From Mucilaginibacter mali (GTDB taxonomy: Bacteria > Bacteroidota > Bacteroidia > Sphingobacteriales > Sphingobacteriaceae): a stretch of DNA of 64,000 bases. Made by a program: the position numbers and the translations under genes. Positions within the stretch are counted from its first letter, which is position 1, and every line of letters starts with the position of its first letter. Positions 9,988 through 19,961 of the stretch are shown piece by piece. The DNA is taken from NCBI RefSeq assembly GCF_013283875.1, contig NZ_CP054139.1:3286001-3350000 (forward strand), read 5' to 3'. The notes beneath the pieces are model-generated. The model was not told the DNA's origin, ran no database searches, and saw only the letters and a program-made list of their open reading frames with translations.

Positions 9988-11892
9988 TTAATAACCATAA
10001 TTCTGTGTAATACCACCCCTGTTTTCGGTCATCACCTGGTCGGGATATGGCAGCAATTCCTTTTTGTTGGTTTCAAAGCGGCAAACCCAGCCGGTACTGC
10101 CATCATTAATATAGGTTGATGTCAGTACGCCAGCCGTCCAAAGCCCTGCTTCACGACGCCAGTAGCGCTGGGTGCAACCTGCCGGTGTACCCGAGGTAGT
10201 GTTCGGCGTAAAATAAGCCGAGCTTGGCCCCACGTTGCCATAAAACAGCAGCGATGCCGCCTCGCTGTTCGAATCACCGTTTGAGAACGGCGTACCGGCA
10301 GTCAGCGGGTAAGTATATTGCGGATAGTTGTTATATGGGTTCGGCAAACCGGTATCCGGATCGGTAGCAGGCGCACCAAAGGCAAACATCCGCATCTTGG
10401 CCCGGGTATCTGCAATGGTTTTAGTCAGCAGGTTCCAGCGGATCAGGTCGTATTTACGGATGCCCTCGCCGCCAAATTCCAACAGGCGTTCTTTTACCAG
10501 CGCGGTAAAAAAGCCAGCCTTATCAGTAGGTGTAACCGGCAATGTATTGGCGCCATAAGCCCGGCGCTGCACCATTTGCAAGGCGGCCAGCGGTGTGATG
10601 CTGCCAGAAGTGCCGAGTTCGTTCGCGGCTTCAGCATACATCAGCAGCACATCGGCATAACGGATAATTGGCCAGTTAACCCCATAAGTACCTGTAACCG
10701 TTCCCGAAAAAGCCGTCCATGATTTGCGAAACTTGCCATTACCCATCCTGATGGCGGTATAAGGGATCTTGGTATTGATGGATGAGGTAGCCACATCCTT
10801 TTCTACCTGGTACTGCGCCAGCGTTACATCGCGGCGGATATCCTTGGTGGCATCAAACTCATAATAATAGGTTGGTATAGCTACTTGCCTGCCACCGGCG
10901 TTGCCCCACGATGGCGAGTTGGAGAATACCATGCCATTTGCGCTGGCCAGGTTACTGTCGTTTATCTGTCCCCACATAGCTACTTCAAACATCAGTTCGT
11001 GCGCATCGTCGTTACGCGTTGAGCCGGTGTGCAGGGTTTTAAAAACATTCTCGTAATTAGGGTTAAGCCCATGCTTGCCCGAGTTGATGATATCCAGGGT
11101 TTCATCATACGCTATTTTATAATAAGTTTGGTAATCGCTGCGGCGCTCCATCAAATGCGTATCTGTGCGCAGCGAGTAGCCGCCACGTGCCAGTGCTATG
11201 CGTGCCCTCAGCGCTTTTACAGCCCCCTTGGTAAAGCGAAAATCTACATAATCAGGTTGCGCGTCGCGCCATGGCACCAGGTCTTCGGCTGTTTTCAGAT
11301 CGGCCAGGATGTGATCATAAGTACTATCGCGGTTGGTGTTCTTCAGAAACTGGGTAGGCAGATCGGCAGCCGGAATAAAGGTAGCCGGTACATCACCCCA
11401 GTTGCGGATCAACTCGTAATAAAATTGGGCGCGCAGGGCTAATGCTTCGCCATAATAGCGTTGCATCTGCGCCTTTTGGGCAGCGCTGCCGCCGGTGTAC
11501 AAAGGCGATAGCGGGATATACTTGCAGGCGATGTTTGCCCGCTCGATACCGTTATACAACTGCACAAAAACGCTGTACAAGCTGGTGTTTGATGAACTTG
11601 TACCATAGTTAGGGATGGCATAGGCCGCGCCGGTATCAAAGCTACTTGAGCCTTGCATCGAAAACTCGTCGGCGCCTATATGGAAGTAAATAGATAACTG
11701 GTTACCGTAGGCGTTGCTGCCGGCCAGCTCGGTGTAAATGCCAATCACCTGGCTATTGGTGTTATTAACGTCGTTAAAAGTTTGGTCGATGTTGAGTTTG
11801 GATGGCGATTGATAATCCAGGTATTTTTTACAGGCGGGCAGGCTGCAAACCGCAACTGCCAGCATCATCAAAATGTATTTAAATTTTTTCAT
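9988..11892 (-). CDS. SusD/RagB family nutrient-binding outer-membrane lipoprotein
   Basis: 634 residues. The N terminus (MKKFKYILMMLAVAVCSLPACKK) is a lipoprotein signal with the modified Cys at about 21. The helical TPR-like SusD scaffold follows (GEALALRAQFYYELIRNWGDVP; YADVLLMYAEAANELG; VKERLLEFGGEGIRKYDLIRW), and these are signature segments of the family. The protein caps the SusC barrel and captures oligosaccharides at the cell surface. It lies 12 bp downstream of SusC in the same operon, the standard arrangement. Ligand is inferred to be a pectin fragment from the neighbouring esterases. Confidence 0.95.
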   Translation of the reverse strand: MKKFKYILMMLAVAVCSLPACKKYLDYQSPSKLNIDQTFNDVNNTNSQVIGIYTELAGSNAYGNQLSIYFHIGADEFSMQGSSSFDTGAAYAIPNYGTSSSNTSLYSVFVQLYNGIERANIACKYIPLSPLYTGGSAAQKAQMQRYYGEALALRAQFYYELIRNWGDVPATFIPAADLPTQFLKNTNRDSTYDHILADLKTAEDLVPWRDAQPDYVDFRFTKGAVKALRARIALARGGYSLRTDTHLMERRSDYQTYYKIAYDETLDIINSGKHGLNPNYENVFKTLHTGSTRNDDAHELMFEVAMWGQINDSNLASANGMVFSNSPSWGNAGGRQVAIPTYYYEFDATKDIRRDVTLAQYQVEKDVATSSINTKIPYTAIRMGNGKFRKSWTAFSGTVTGTYGVNWPIIRYADVLLMYAEAANELGTSGSITPLAALQMVQRRAYGANTLPVTPTDKAGFFTALVKERLLEFGGEGIRKYDLIRWNLLTKTIADTRAKMRMFAFGAPATDPDTGLPNPYNNYPQYTYPLTAGTPFSNGDSNSEAASLLFYGNVGPSSAYFTPNTTSGTPAGCTQRYWRREAGLWTAGVLTSTYINDGSTGWVCRFETNKKELLPYPDQVMTENRGGITQNYGY

Positions 11893-11904
11893 GAGACTGT
11901 ACTA

Positions 11905-14900
11905 TTAAAAAGTGAGGTTTATACCGGCAACAAAATAGCGGTTGCGTGGATAAGCGTTATAATCAACACCCGGGGTGAGCGGGTTGCTGCGGCGGGTGCT
12001 GGCTTCCGGATCGTAACCTGTGTATTTGGTAAAGGTGTACAGGTTGTTTACAGTAGCGTATACCCTTAGCCGGGTAATAAAATTAGTACGCTGTAATAAT
12101 TTTGCCGGCAGCGAGTACCCGAAGCTTACGTTGGTGATACGCAGGAACGAAGCATCCTCAATAGCATCCGATGTTAAAATTGGCTGCCCCCTGTTTGGCG
12201 CGTTGATGGTAGCATTGGTATTTTGGGCGGCCAGCTGATCCCAATCGGTGATCAGGTTGCCCGCGTTATCAAACCGGCGGAACCTGTTCACGTATTTATC
12301 CAGCAGGTTGTTACCATTGGCCTGGTAAACGCCGCCGTAAGCCACGCTGTTGGCATTATAGGTTTTGTTGCCGTACGAGAAGTTAACAAACACGCTCATA
12401 TCAAAACCTTTATAGGCAAACTGGTTACCGAAGCCGCCATAAAACTTAGCCTGCACGTTCCCTAAAACCGTACGGTCGGATGTGCGGATAACAGAATCGG
12501 CGGTAGCGGTGGTTTTCTTCAGCTTCAACACGCCCGGGGCCACGGCCTGGTTTAGGATAACCGATGAGTTGGTTCTTCCTGGTTTCAGCACAAAGGAGCC
12601 TTTTACAATATCAGATTTGGTACGGTCGAAGTCGTCAACCGTATAAAAGCCATCGGCAACGTAGCCGTAGTATTGGCCAACCGGCTGACCCACCTGCACT
12701 TTAAAGTCCTCGCCATTCTGGCCCCAGCCCGATGATACCAGGTAGCCGTCTACACCGCCCTGTAAGGCAAGGATGGTGTTTTTATTGGTAGAGATATTAA
12801 AGCTGGCGTTCCACTGAAAGTTTTTGCTGCTGATAATAGCGGCATTCAGCTGTAGCTCTAAACCTTTGTTTTGTGTAGCACCGATGTTTTGGTACTGGGT
12901 AAGGTAACCCGTCTCCTGCGGAACGTTGGTTTGCAGCAGCAGGTCGTTGGTGCGGTTAATATAGGCATCTAAGGATAGCGTTAAGCGGCTACCCAGCATA
13001 TCAAAATCTAAACCCAGATCTTTTGAGATAGTTGTTTCCCATTTTAAATTAGGGTTAGCGAGGTTGGCCGAATACAGGCCCGAGGTTTGCGACGCGTCGG
13101 TAGCGGCATAGCCCGCGGCGGTGGCGCTGGTGGTAAATATGGTTTGATAAATACGGTCGCCGCTTACCCGGTTGTTACCCGCGGTACCGTAGCTGGCCCT
13201 TAGCTTCAGGTTGTTCAGCCAATCGTGCTTAAATGCCTTCATAAACGACTCCTCGGTCATGCGCCAGGCAAACTGTGCCGATGGGAATGTGCCCCACTTA
13301 TGTGCATCGGCAAATTTGGATGAACCATCGCGACGGGCCAGTAAGTTCAGGTTGTATTTGCTTTTGTACGAATACATCATGCGGCCAAAAAACGAGAACA
13401 GCCTGTCGCCCGAAACATCCGTAGTAGGTGTTGGCTGGATAGCCCCGCTTGGTGGGTTAGCCTGCTGCACGTTGGCAAAAGCCTGCTCGGCCGTTACCGC
13501 TGCCGGGAAGTATTTGATGCTTTGATTATAGGTATTACCATTATTCTGGTTGATCTCCTGCCCCAAAATCACATCCAGCGTATGGTTTTTGCCTATCGAT
13601 GTATTATAATCGATGGTGTTGCTGTTGTTAATTGCCACGTTATTACCGGTGCTTAAGCTAATAAAAGGCTGACTGGCATACTGGCTTGAACTGTTGGCAC
13701 TTGATACCGATACGTTAGATACGCCCGAGAATTGGTTCGATTTGTTATCGGCAACATTATAACCCACAATACTCCTGATGGTAAGCTTAGGGATAGGGTT
13801 AAAGGTTACCTGCCCGCTGGTGATCAGGTTGTTTGAATATGCCTTTTTCACGTCAGACAATGCGGCGGTAAGCGGGTTACTCAGGTTGATGGTATTATCG
13901 AAGATGGCATTCGGGTCGTACTCCTCAAAGCTCACAACGCCCTGGTAAGGCTGGTACCTGATGACATATTTAAGGTTACCGGTTGATGAGGTACCCACAC
14001 CATCAACTATCTGCCGGCTGTATCTTACATTGGCGCCAAAGCGCAGCTTGGTACCGATCCTGGTATCGAAGCGCAGGCTGGCCAGTGTCCGCTTCAGGCC
14101 CGAGTTAAGCATGATGCCGTTCTCGTTGGTATTGTTCATGCTGAAATTATAGGTAGCCACGTCCGAACCGCCATTAATAGAGATATTTTGGTTGCTTGAT
14201 TTCGCGTTACGTCCAAATATCTTATCCTGCCAGTCAACCCCCGGGAAGCTTTTGTAGATCTCCAGGTCCTGGTAGGTGCCATAGGTACGGGTGAACCCAT
14301 TTAAGGCAACGGTGTCCGTTATCGGCCCACCGTTAAAATGCAGGTGGCTTAATTCGTATTGATAGTTTACAAAGTCGTAAGGCTTCATCACCTTTAGTTC
14401 GGTGCTGATCTGCCTGTCGCCGGCAAAGGCATCAACAGCTACAACCGTGCGGCCTTTTTTACCGCTTTTGGTGGTGATGAGCACCACACCGTTAGCGCCA
14501 CGGGCGCCGTATATAGCGGTAGAAGCTAAGTCTTTAAGTACATCAATAGTTTGGATCTCGTTTGGCGATAAAATAGATAGTGCGTTATCCAGCGGTACGC
14601 CATCTACAATGTACAGCGGCGAGTTATCCTGGGTGAGCGAAGTACCGCCACGCACCACCACCTGGATATCAGCACCCGGCGCGCCTTCGGTAGTTTTTAC
14701 CGAAACGCCCGCCAGTTTACCGGCCAATGCCTCGGCAACGGTACTTACGGGATAGTCCTTCAGATCTTTTTGAGTGATGGATGATACCGCGCCGGCCAGT
14801 TTTTCGCGGGCAACGCTGGTATAACCAATATTCACTACTACTTCGTTTAGCTGTGTAGCCGCGTCTTCAAGCAGTTTAACGTTCAGCTGGGTTTGTGCGC

Positions 14901-15156
14901 CTACCGTTATTTCCTGCGGCTTGTAGCCCAGGAATTTGAACACCAGCACCACATCCCCAGTAGTGGGAACAGCGATCTTAAATTTACCATCCACATCGGC
15001 CGATGTACCGCGGGTGGATCCTTTAATAAGTACGCTGGTACCCGGGATAGGGTTGGCTTTGTTGTCCGTTACCGTACCCGTGATGGTTTTGGTTTGCGCC
15101 CAGGCCGCGATGCAAAAAAACAGCAGCAGGGAATTTAGCAGTAAAAATCTCTTCAT
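11905..15156 (-). CDS. SusC/RagA family TonB-dependent outer-membrane transporter
   Basis: 1083 residues. Signal peptide (about 1-20), then a carboxypeptidase-regulatory-like beta sandwich (ITGTVTDNKANPIPGTSVLI, about 24-95), a TonB plug (GKLAGVSVKTTEGAPGADIQ; GVPLDNALSILSPNEI; DVLKDLASTAIYGARGANGV) and a large beta barrel ending in an aromatic C terminus (RYFVAGINLTF), as needed for BAM insertion. It transports oligosaccharides into the periplasm together with the SusD lipoprotein encoded downstream. The 239 bp upstream, after the regulator gene, hold the likely operon promoter and a CAATCGATTG palindrome. Confidence 0.95.
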   Translation of the reverse strand: MKRFLLLNSLLLFFCIAAWAQTKTITGTVTDNKANPIPGTSVLIKGSTRGTSADVDGKFKIAVPTTGDVVLVFKFLGYKPQEITVGAQTQLNVKLLEDAATQLNEVVVNIGYTSVAREKLAGAVSSITQKDLKDYPVSTVAEALAGKLAGVSVKTTEGAPGADIQVVVRGGTSLTQDNSPLYIVDGVPLDNALSILSPNEIQTIDVLKDLASTAIYGARGANGVVLITTKSGKKGRTVVAVDAFAGDRQISTELKVMKPYDFVNYQYELSHLHFNGGPITDTVALNGFTRTYGTYQDLEIYKSFPGVDWQDKIFGRNAKSSNQNISINGGSDVATYNFSMNNTNENGIMLNSGLKRTLASLRFDTRIGTKLRFGANVRYSRQIVDGVGTSSTGNLKYVIRYQPYQGVVSFEEYDPNAIFDNTINLSNPLTAALSDVKKAYSNNLITSGQVTFNPIPKLTIRSIVGYNVADNKSNQFSGVSNVSVSSANSSSQYASQPFISLSTGNNVAINNSNTIDYNTSIGKNHTLDVILGQEINQNNGNTYNQSIKYFPAAVTAEQAFANVQQANPPSGAIQPTPTTDVSGDRLFSFFGRMMYSYKSKYNLNLLARRDGSSKFADAHKWGTFPSAQFAWRMTEESFMKAFKHDWLNNLKLRASYGTAGNNRVSGDRIYQTIFTTSATAAGYAATDASQTSGLYSANLANPNLKWETTISKDLGLDFDMLGSRLTLSLDAYINRTNDLLLQTNVPQETGYLTQYQNIGATQNKGLELQLNAAIISSKNFQWNASFNISTNKNTILALQGGVDGYLVSSGWGQNGEDFKVQVGQPVGQYYGYVADGFYTVDDFDRTKSDIVKGSFVLKPGRTNSSVILNQAVAPGVLKLKKTTATADSVIRTSDRTVLGNVQAKFYGGFGNQFAYKGFDMSVFVNFSYGNKTYNANSVAYGGVYQANGNNLLDKYVNRFRRFDNAGNLITDWDQLAAQNTNATINAPNRGQPILTSDAIEDASFLRITNVSFGYSLPAKLLQRTNFITRLRVYATVNNLYTFTKYTGYDPEASTRRSNPLTPGVDYNAYPRNRYFVAGINLTF

Positions 15157-15291
15157 ACGTAATTTGGTTTTGATAAACCAGTCCCGCCCGAACAGGCCCT
15201 TGCGGCCTCATCCATTAAGAACTGTTGTGTTATAAATAATTGGTTGTGCAACACCGGCGATTTGCATTTAGCCATTTTCAGAATAGCTATG

Positions 15292-15301
15292 CAATCGATT
15301 G
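15292..15301. promoter_or_regulatory. CAATCGATTG palindrome upstream of susC-like gene
   Basis: A perfect 10-bp palindrome about 135 bp before the SusC start, in the gap after the regulator gene. The same 10-mer, with the same preceding G, lies upstream of the regulator at 19813-19822. A candidate operator; the protein that would bind it is unknown. Confidence 0.4.
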
Positions 15302-15395
15302 TATTACATCACAAACGTAGGATGAGGGCTGATTTTAGATGTCTAAATTTTGACGAAATGTGTTCAAAAATCGACGGGAGACTGCAAAAGTGGAT

Positions 15396-18300
15396 TTATT
15401 TTGCCTTTTCGGCCTTCTGCCGGATATATTCGGACGGGGACACTTTGTATTTTTCTTTAAAGCAAGTACTGAAGTAACGGGCATTGTTAAAGCCGACGGT
15501 ATAGGCAATTACCGAGATATTGGTCTCGCCGGCATCCAGATGTTGCAGGCCACGCTTCAGGCGCATATCGCGTACAAACTCAACAGGCGCCAAATTGGTG
15601 AGGCTTTTAAATTTGGTAAAAAAGGTGGTGCGCCCCATCCCCATCGATTCGGCTACTTCATCTACCTGGAACTCGGGATTGGCCATGCCTTTTTCAACTA
15701 CTTCAACTACCTGCTTCAAAAACGCTTCGTCTTTTGAGGTGATGACCAATTGCGAAGGCCCGAGATCGACAAAGTTGGTTTTTTGTTCTACTATGCCGTC
15801 AAACATCCGGCGCCGGCGGTCGAGCAAGTTTTGAACGGCAGCTAAAAGAAACTCGTTTTGGAATGGCTTGGTGATGTAGTAGTCGGCCCCGTACTTTAAG
15901 CCCTGCACCTGGTTTTCTACCGAATGCCTTGCCGATAGAATAATTACCGGTATATGGCTTGTTGCCTGTGTATTTTTAAGTTTGTCCAGCATTTCCAGCC
16001 CATCCATCACTGGCATCATTACATCGCTTAGTATCAGGTCGGGCAGTAGTTCGTTCGCTTTTCTTAATCCCTCTTCGCCATTGGCTGCGGTTTCCACCCG
16101 GTATAATTCGCTCAACTGTATGCTTAAAAACGACCGTAATTCTGCGTTATCCTCAACCAGCAGCAGCAATGGCACTGCCGGGCCATGCCCGTGTGATTGC
16201 GAAATTACCGAAAGCGGCACCCCGGCATCAGCCTCGTGTGCAACAATACCTATTGCCGGTTCATCTGTAAATATTACCTGCGATGCATTAAAATGCTGGT
16301 TGCCGGCCGGTAGTTCAATACGCACAGTCAGGCCGCCATCCGGGTTATTACGGGCCGATATCTGCCCTTTATGCAGTTCTACAAGTTCCTTTGAAAATGC
16401 CAGACCTATGCCGGTGCCTTTAACATTTTTAGTTTCATTGTTACCGGCTTCATAAAACATATCAAAAATAGCGCTTAGTTTTTCGATTGGTACACCCGGC
16501 CCCTGATCTGTTATATCGATGATGAGATTTGACGGCAGGCCCTGTTCCCTGATCTTCACCACGATCTTTTTATCTGCCGGAGTAAACTTAAAAGCGTTGG
16601 CCAAAACATTATATAGCACAATATCCATTTTTTCGGTATCTATCCACGCGAAGGTTTGGGGCTTCTCCGTCGCCAAAACCAGTTCTATTCCCTTCTCACG
16701 CTCCACATCCTTAAAATAGGTAAGGATATTGGATACAAAGGATATTAGCTCCACCTTCGAGATCCGCATCACAGCATTACCGTTTTCTACCTTACGCATA
16801 TCCAGCAACTGGTTAATAAAGCGCACCATCCGGCCGGCGTTGCGCTTTACTACTTTAATATAGGCCAATCCCGGGCCGTCGTTTCTTTCGCGCTTCAGTA
16901 TCTTTTCAATTTCAACTATCGGGTTTAATATCAGCGTTAGCGGCGTGCGCAATTCGTGCGATACATTGGTGAAGAAGGTCATTTTCAATTCGGCCATGCG
17001 CTTTTCAACCGCAACATTTTGTCGCAGATGCAGCATTGTCAGCGCGTTCTTCCTGATCACTACCGATATAACAGCAACAACAATCGCGTAAAGCAGGTAG
17101 GCCCACCAGGTTTGCCACCATGGCGGCAGGATGATGATCTGCAAACTACGGTACGGTTGTTTAATGTACAGATCGGTATTGAGGCTTTTTATTTCGAATA
17201 AATATTTACCCGGCGATAAATTGGTATATGTTGCCCGGCGCTGAGTTTGATTATTCCGCCAGGCCTGATCGAAGTTTTGTAACCGGTAGGCGTAAGCCTG
17301 CTTCAGTCCCGAGCGCTGATCTAACACGGTATAATCGATACTGAAGTTATTTTGATTGTGGTTAAGGGTAAGACTGCCGGTATAATTAAAATTACGGTTT
17401 AATATGGCGGTATCTGTTCCGGTAGTAATATCGCGGCTGTTGACCTGCAAATTGGTCAGCACCATATTTGCCGCGGTGCGGTGTATACTGATCTTATCCG
17501 GATCAAACGACAAATAGCCTTTTATAGTACCAAAAACCAGCCGGTTATCGGGGAGCCGCACGCAGGATGCCTCAGAAAAACCAGCCTTTGGCAAACCATC
17601 GTACGAGTTATAATTTCTGAACGTATGGGTATCGATATTGAACCTGGATAAACCGTTCAGCGTCGCTATCCAAAGGTTGCGGTGGCTGTCTTCGGTGCAG
17701 CTTAGCGCGTAATCGTTGGCGAGCCCGTCTTTAGTGGAATAATTTTTAAACTTCAGCCCTTTCATCGGGTCGGCCCCAACGGCCTGGTCTATTCCCCCGC
17801 CTGATGTGGCCAGCCACATTTGGCCTTTTGTATCGCGATAAATAAACTGGATATCGTTATTCCCCAAACTCTGCTTATCGCCAGGGATCTTGCTGTAGGC
17901 TACAAATTTCCCGGCAGGATTGTTTATATCCCCTACCAGCAAGCCATCGGTAGTAGCTACCCATAAACGGCCGGCATTATCCAGTGCCATATGCCGTATT
18001 TTTTGATAGGTATTTTTGGGATATCCGGAAAAAACTGCCGCAGCGTGATCGAAATTGATATGGCCGCCCTCCTGCTTAATTAGGTTCAGTCCCCCATCGT
18101 ACGATCCTGCCCAAACCCGGCCCTGCTTATCTTCTAACAACGCATAGATCTCATTACTGCTGATACTGCTCTTATCGTTCTTATCAGGCAAAAAATGCCT
18201 TAAACGAAAGTGGCCACCTTCCGGACTTGCCATAAATAAGCCATTTGCCTTGGTGCCCAGCCAGATATTTCCGCGGCTATCCTGCAAAATGGCGTAAACC

Positions 18301-19793
18301 AAGCCCATCCCCCCGGCAGGTTCGTTTATAAAAAGATTGTTTAACAGCTTCCCTTTTTCGTAAATGTAAAGCTTACCGCTTTTCACGCCCAGCCATAAGC
18401 GCCCGTTACGGTCATAGCAAATGCCGCGCACCTCATTGTCCGATTTAAACCGCGCCGGGTCTACCAGTAACTGCTGGTTAAAATCATTGCGCTGAAAGGT
18501 TACCTTTTCGATGCCGCGGTCTTCGGTGTTCAGCCATAATATGCCCGAGGCATCGTAATAAAAGTCCATCACGATGTTGGAGAACTGGCGTGTTGGCGAT
18601 CCCGGTTCGTTATAAAAATATTCGAAGCTGCCTTTTGCCGCGTTATACCAACCGAAGCCACCACCTTTTAAGCTGGCCCAAACCACACCGTTATTATCCT
18701 CAAAAACCCTGAAGCGATCGCCATTGGCATTGTATTTAGCATCGTTAACCTGGGTAAACCAATGTAAAGAGCCATCGCCGGGGGCGTACCTGATGATACC
18801 ACCTTTGTCGGGTGCCACCCATAAATTACCGCTCTTATCCTCGTACATGGATGATAACCCACCCGCATTACAATTTACGCGGGAACTTACCCTCCCTCCT
18901 GTAATATCCACCGTCAAAATTTCTCCCGATGCGGTAGTGCCATATAATACCCGGCGCGATTTGGAGCGTAACAACCTGTTTAATCCGCCCGGAGTTATAT
19001 TTATTGATGTTAGCCGGCCGGTTTTCTTTTGATAAGTGATGAGCTGCCCCTGCGATGTTGAAAAATACAGGTATTGGTCATCGCCCGCTGCCGACCGGAA
19101 ATCGCCCGGGCCGACGATGCGCTTATCTAATAATTGAGATCGGTAAACGCCGGGACCTGTATGCTTTATAAACGCCAGCCCGGCAGGTGTACCTATCCAA
19201 ATGTTGCCAGCATCGTCCTGGTGATAAAAGCTGACGGTGTTGGAGGGCAGTTGATGAGCGGCATCACCCTCTTTTGTATAAAATGTAAAATGATTTAAAG
19301 TGGTGTCGTTTTTGGGGAACAGTACCAGGCCCTTGCCTTTACTAACCAGCCAAACATCCCCGCTTTGGGTTTCAAATATCTTTTCGAACAGCAATTGCTT
19401 GTGGCCTGCAGAAGTTAACTTATCGGCAACCAGCTCAAAGTGCTCTGTCCGTTTATCAAAGCGGTAAATATTATTATCGTAACCCTTCAGCCATAAATGA
19501 TTGGTTTGATCTTCAACGATCTGATCGATACGGTCGTTTTTAAACCGCGACATATCGCCCGGTGCGGATTTGTAGGACACAAAATGATGCCCGTCGAAAC
19601 GGTTGATCCCATCCCAGGTGCCAAACCACATAAACCCTTCGTGGTCTTTTACAATGCAGGTAACGCCATCGTGCGAAAGGCCATCTTCGGTTGAATAATG
19701 TTCAATTTTGCATTTAAGCTGTCCGTATACCCCAGCAGGCACGCAGGCCAGCAATATAAAGGATAAAAATAAGGTTAAACGGCTAACTGACAT
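15396..19793 (-). CDS. Hybrid two-component system regulator (sensor kinase, receiver, AraC) of the pectin locus
   Basis: 1465 residues. Signal peptide (1-24), then a periplasmic sensor of repeated Reg_prop beta-propeller strands (DHEGFMWFGTWDGINRFDG; DNAGRLWVATTDGLL; DSHRNLWIATLNGLSRF), a Y_Y_Y domain and a membrane helix near 895-915. Inside the cell: HisKA with NVSHELRTPLTLILNP (His about 948), HATPase (GTGIGLAFSKELVELH), a receiver (LLLVEDNAELRSF; phospho-Asp in LILSDVMMPVMDG near 1259) and a C-terminal AraC HTH (VAESMGMGRTTFFTKFKSLT). HTCS proteins bind breakdown oligosaccharides in the periplasm and switch on the adjacent SusCD operon. This one sits directly upstream of SusC on the same strand. 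Confidence 0.95.
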   Translation of the reverse strand: MSVSRLTLFLSFILLACVPAGVYGQLKCKIEHYSTEDGLSHDGVTCIVKDHEGFMWFGTWDGINRFDGHHFVSYKSAPGDMSRFKNDRIDQIVEDQTNHLWLKGYDNNIYRFDKRTEHFELVADKLTSAGHKQLLFEKIFETQSGDVWLVSKGKGLVLFPKNDTTLNHFTFYTKEGDAAHQLPSNTVSFYHQDDAGNIWIGTPAGLAFIKHTGPGVYRSQLLDKRIVGPGDFRSAAGDDQYLYFSTSQGQLITYQKKTGRLTSINITPGGLNRLLRSKSRRVLYGTTASGEILTVDITGGRVSSRVNCNAGGLSSMYEDKSGNLWVAPDKGGIIRYAPGDGSLHWFTQVNDAKYNANGDRFRVFEDNNGVVWASLKGGGFGWYNAAKGSFEYFYNEPGSPTRQFSNIVMDFYYDASGILWLNTEDRGIEKVTFQRNDFNQQLLVDPARFKSDNEVRGICYDRNGRLWLGVKSGKLYIYEKGKLLNNLFINEPAGGMGLVYAILQDSRGNIWLGTKANGLFMASPEGGHFRLRHFLPDKNDKSSISSNEIYALLEDKQGRVWAGSYDGGLNLIKQEGGHINFDHAAAVFSGYPKNTYQKIRHMALDNAGRLWVATTDGLLVGDINNPAGKFVAYSKIPGDKQSLGNNDIQFIYRDTKGQMWLATSGGGIDQAVGADPMKGLKFKNYSTKDGLANDYALSCTEDSHRNLWIATLNGLSRFNIDTHTFRNYNSYDGLPKAGFSEASCVRLPDNRLVFGTIKGYLSFDPDKISIHRTAANMVLTNLQVNSRDITTGTDTAILNRNFNYTGSLTLNHNQNNFSIDYTVLDQRSGLKQAYAYRLQNFDQAWRNNQTQRRATYTNLSPGKYLFEIKSLNTDLYIKQPYRSLQIIILPPWWQTWWAYLLYAIVVAVISVVIRKNALTMLHLRQNVAVEKRMAELKMTFFTNVSHELRTPLTLILNPIVEIEKILKRERNDGPGLAYIKVVKRNAGRMVRFINQLLDMRKVENGNAVMRISKVELISFVSNILTYFKDVEREKGIELVLATEKPQTFAWIDTEKMDIVLYNVLANAFKFTPADKKIVVKIREQGLPSNLIIDITDQGPGVPIEKLSAIFDMFYEAGNNETKNVKGTGIGLAFSKELVELHKGQISARNNPDGGLTVRIELPAGNQHFNASQVIFTDEPAIGIVAHEADAGVPLSVISQSHGHGPAVPLLLLVEDNAELRSFLSIQLSELYRVETAANGEEGLRKANELLPDLILSDVMMPVMDGLEMLDKLKNTQATSHIPVIILSARHSVENQVQGLKYGADYYITKPFQNEFLLAAVQNLLDRRRRMFDGIVEQKTNFVDLGPSQLVITSKDEAFLKQVVEVVEKGMANPEFQVDEVAESMGMGRTTFFTKFKSLTNLAPVEFVRDMRLKRGLQHLDAGETNISVIAYTVGFNNARYFSTCFKEKYKVSPSEYIRQKAEKAK

Positions 19794-19812
19794 TAAGAAA
19801 CTCCAATTTAAG

Positions 19813-19822
19813 CAATCGATTG
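19813..19822. promoter_or_regulatory. CAATCGATTG palindrome upstream of the HTCS regulator
   Basis: Second intergenic copy of the 10-bp palindrome seen before the SusC gene. It lies 20 bp before the regulator start, in the divergent gap shared with the CE4 gene. A site this close to the start could mediate repression or autoregulation of the regulator. Confidence 0.4.
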
Positions 19823-19961
19823 AGTAGATAAAGGTAATGAAATATCGCCCTCCGGCACGAATAAACTTGCGGAATCAGCTATTTAAAATAAGTTCCCGGC
19901 TAACGCGATATTCTTCTTTATCGCAATAGCAAAAAACAACAACATCATTTATATTCGTAGC

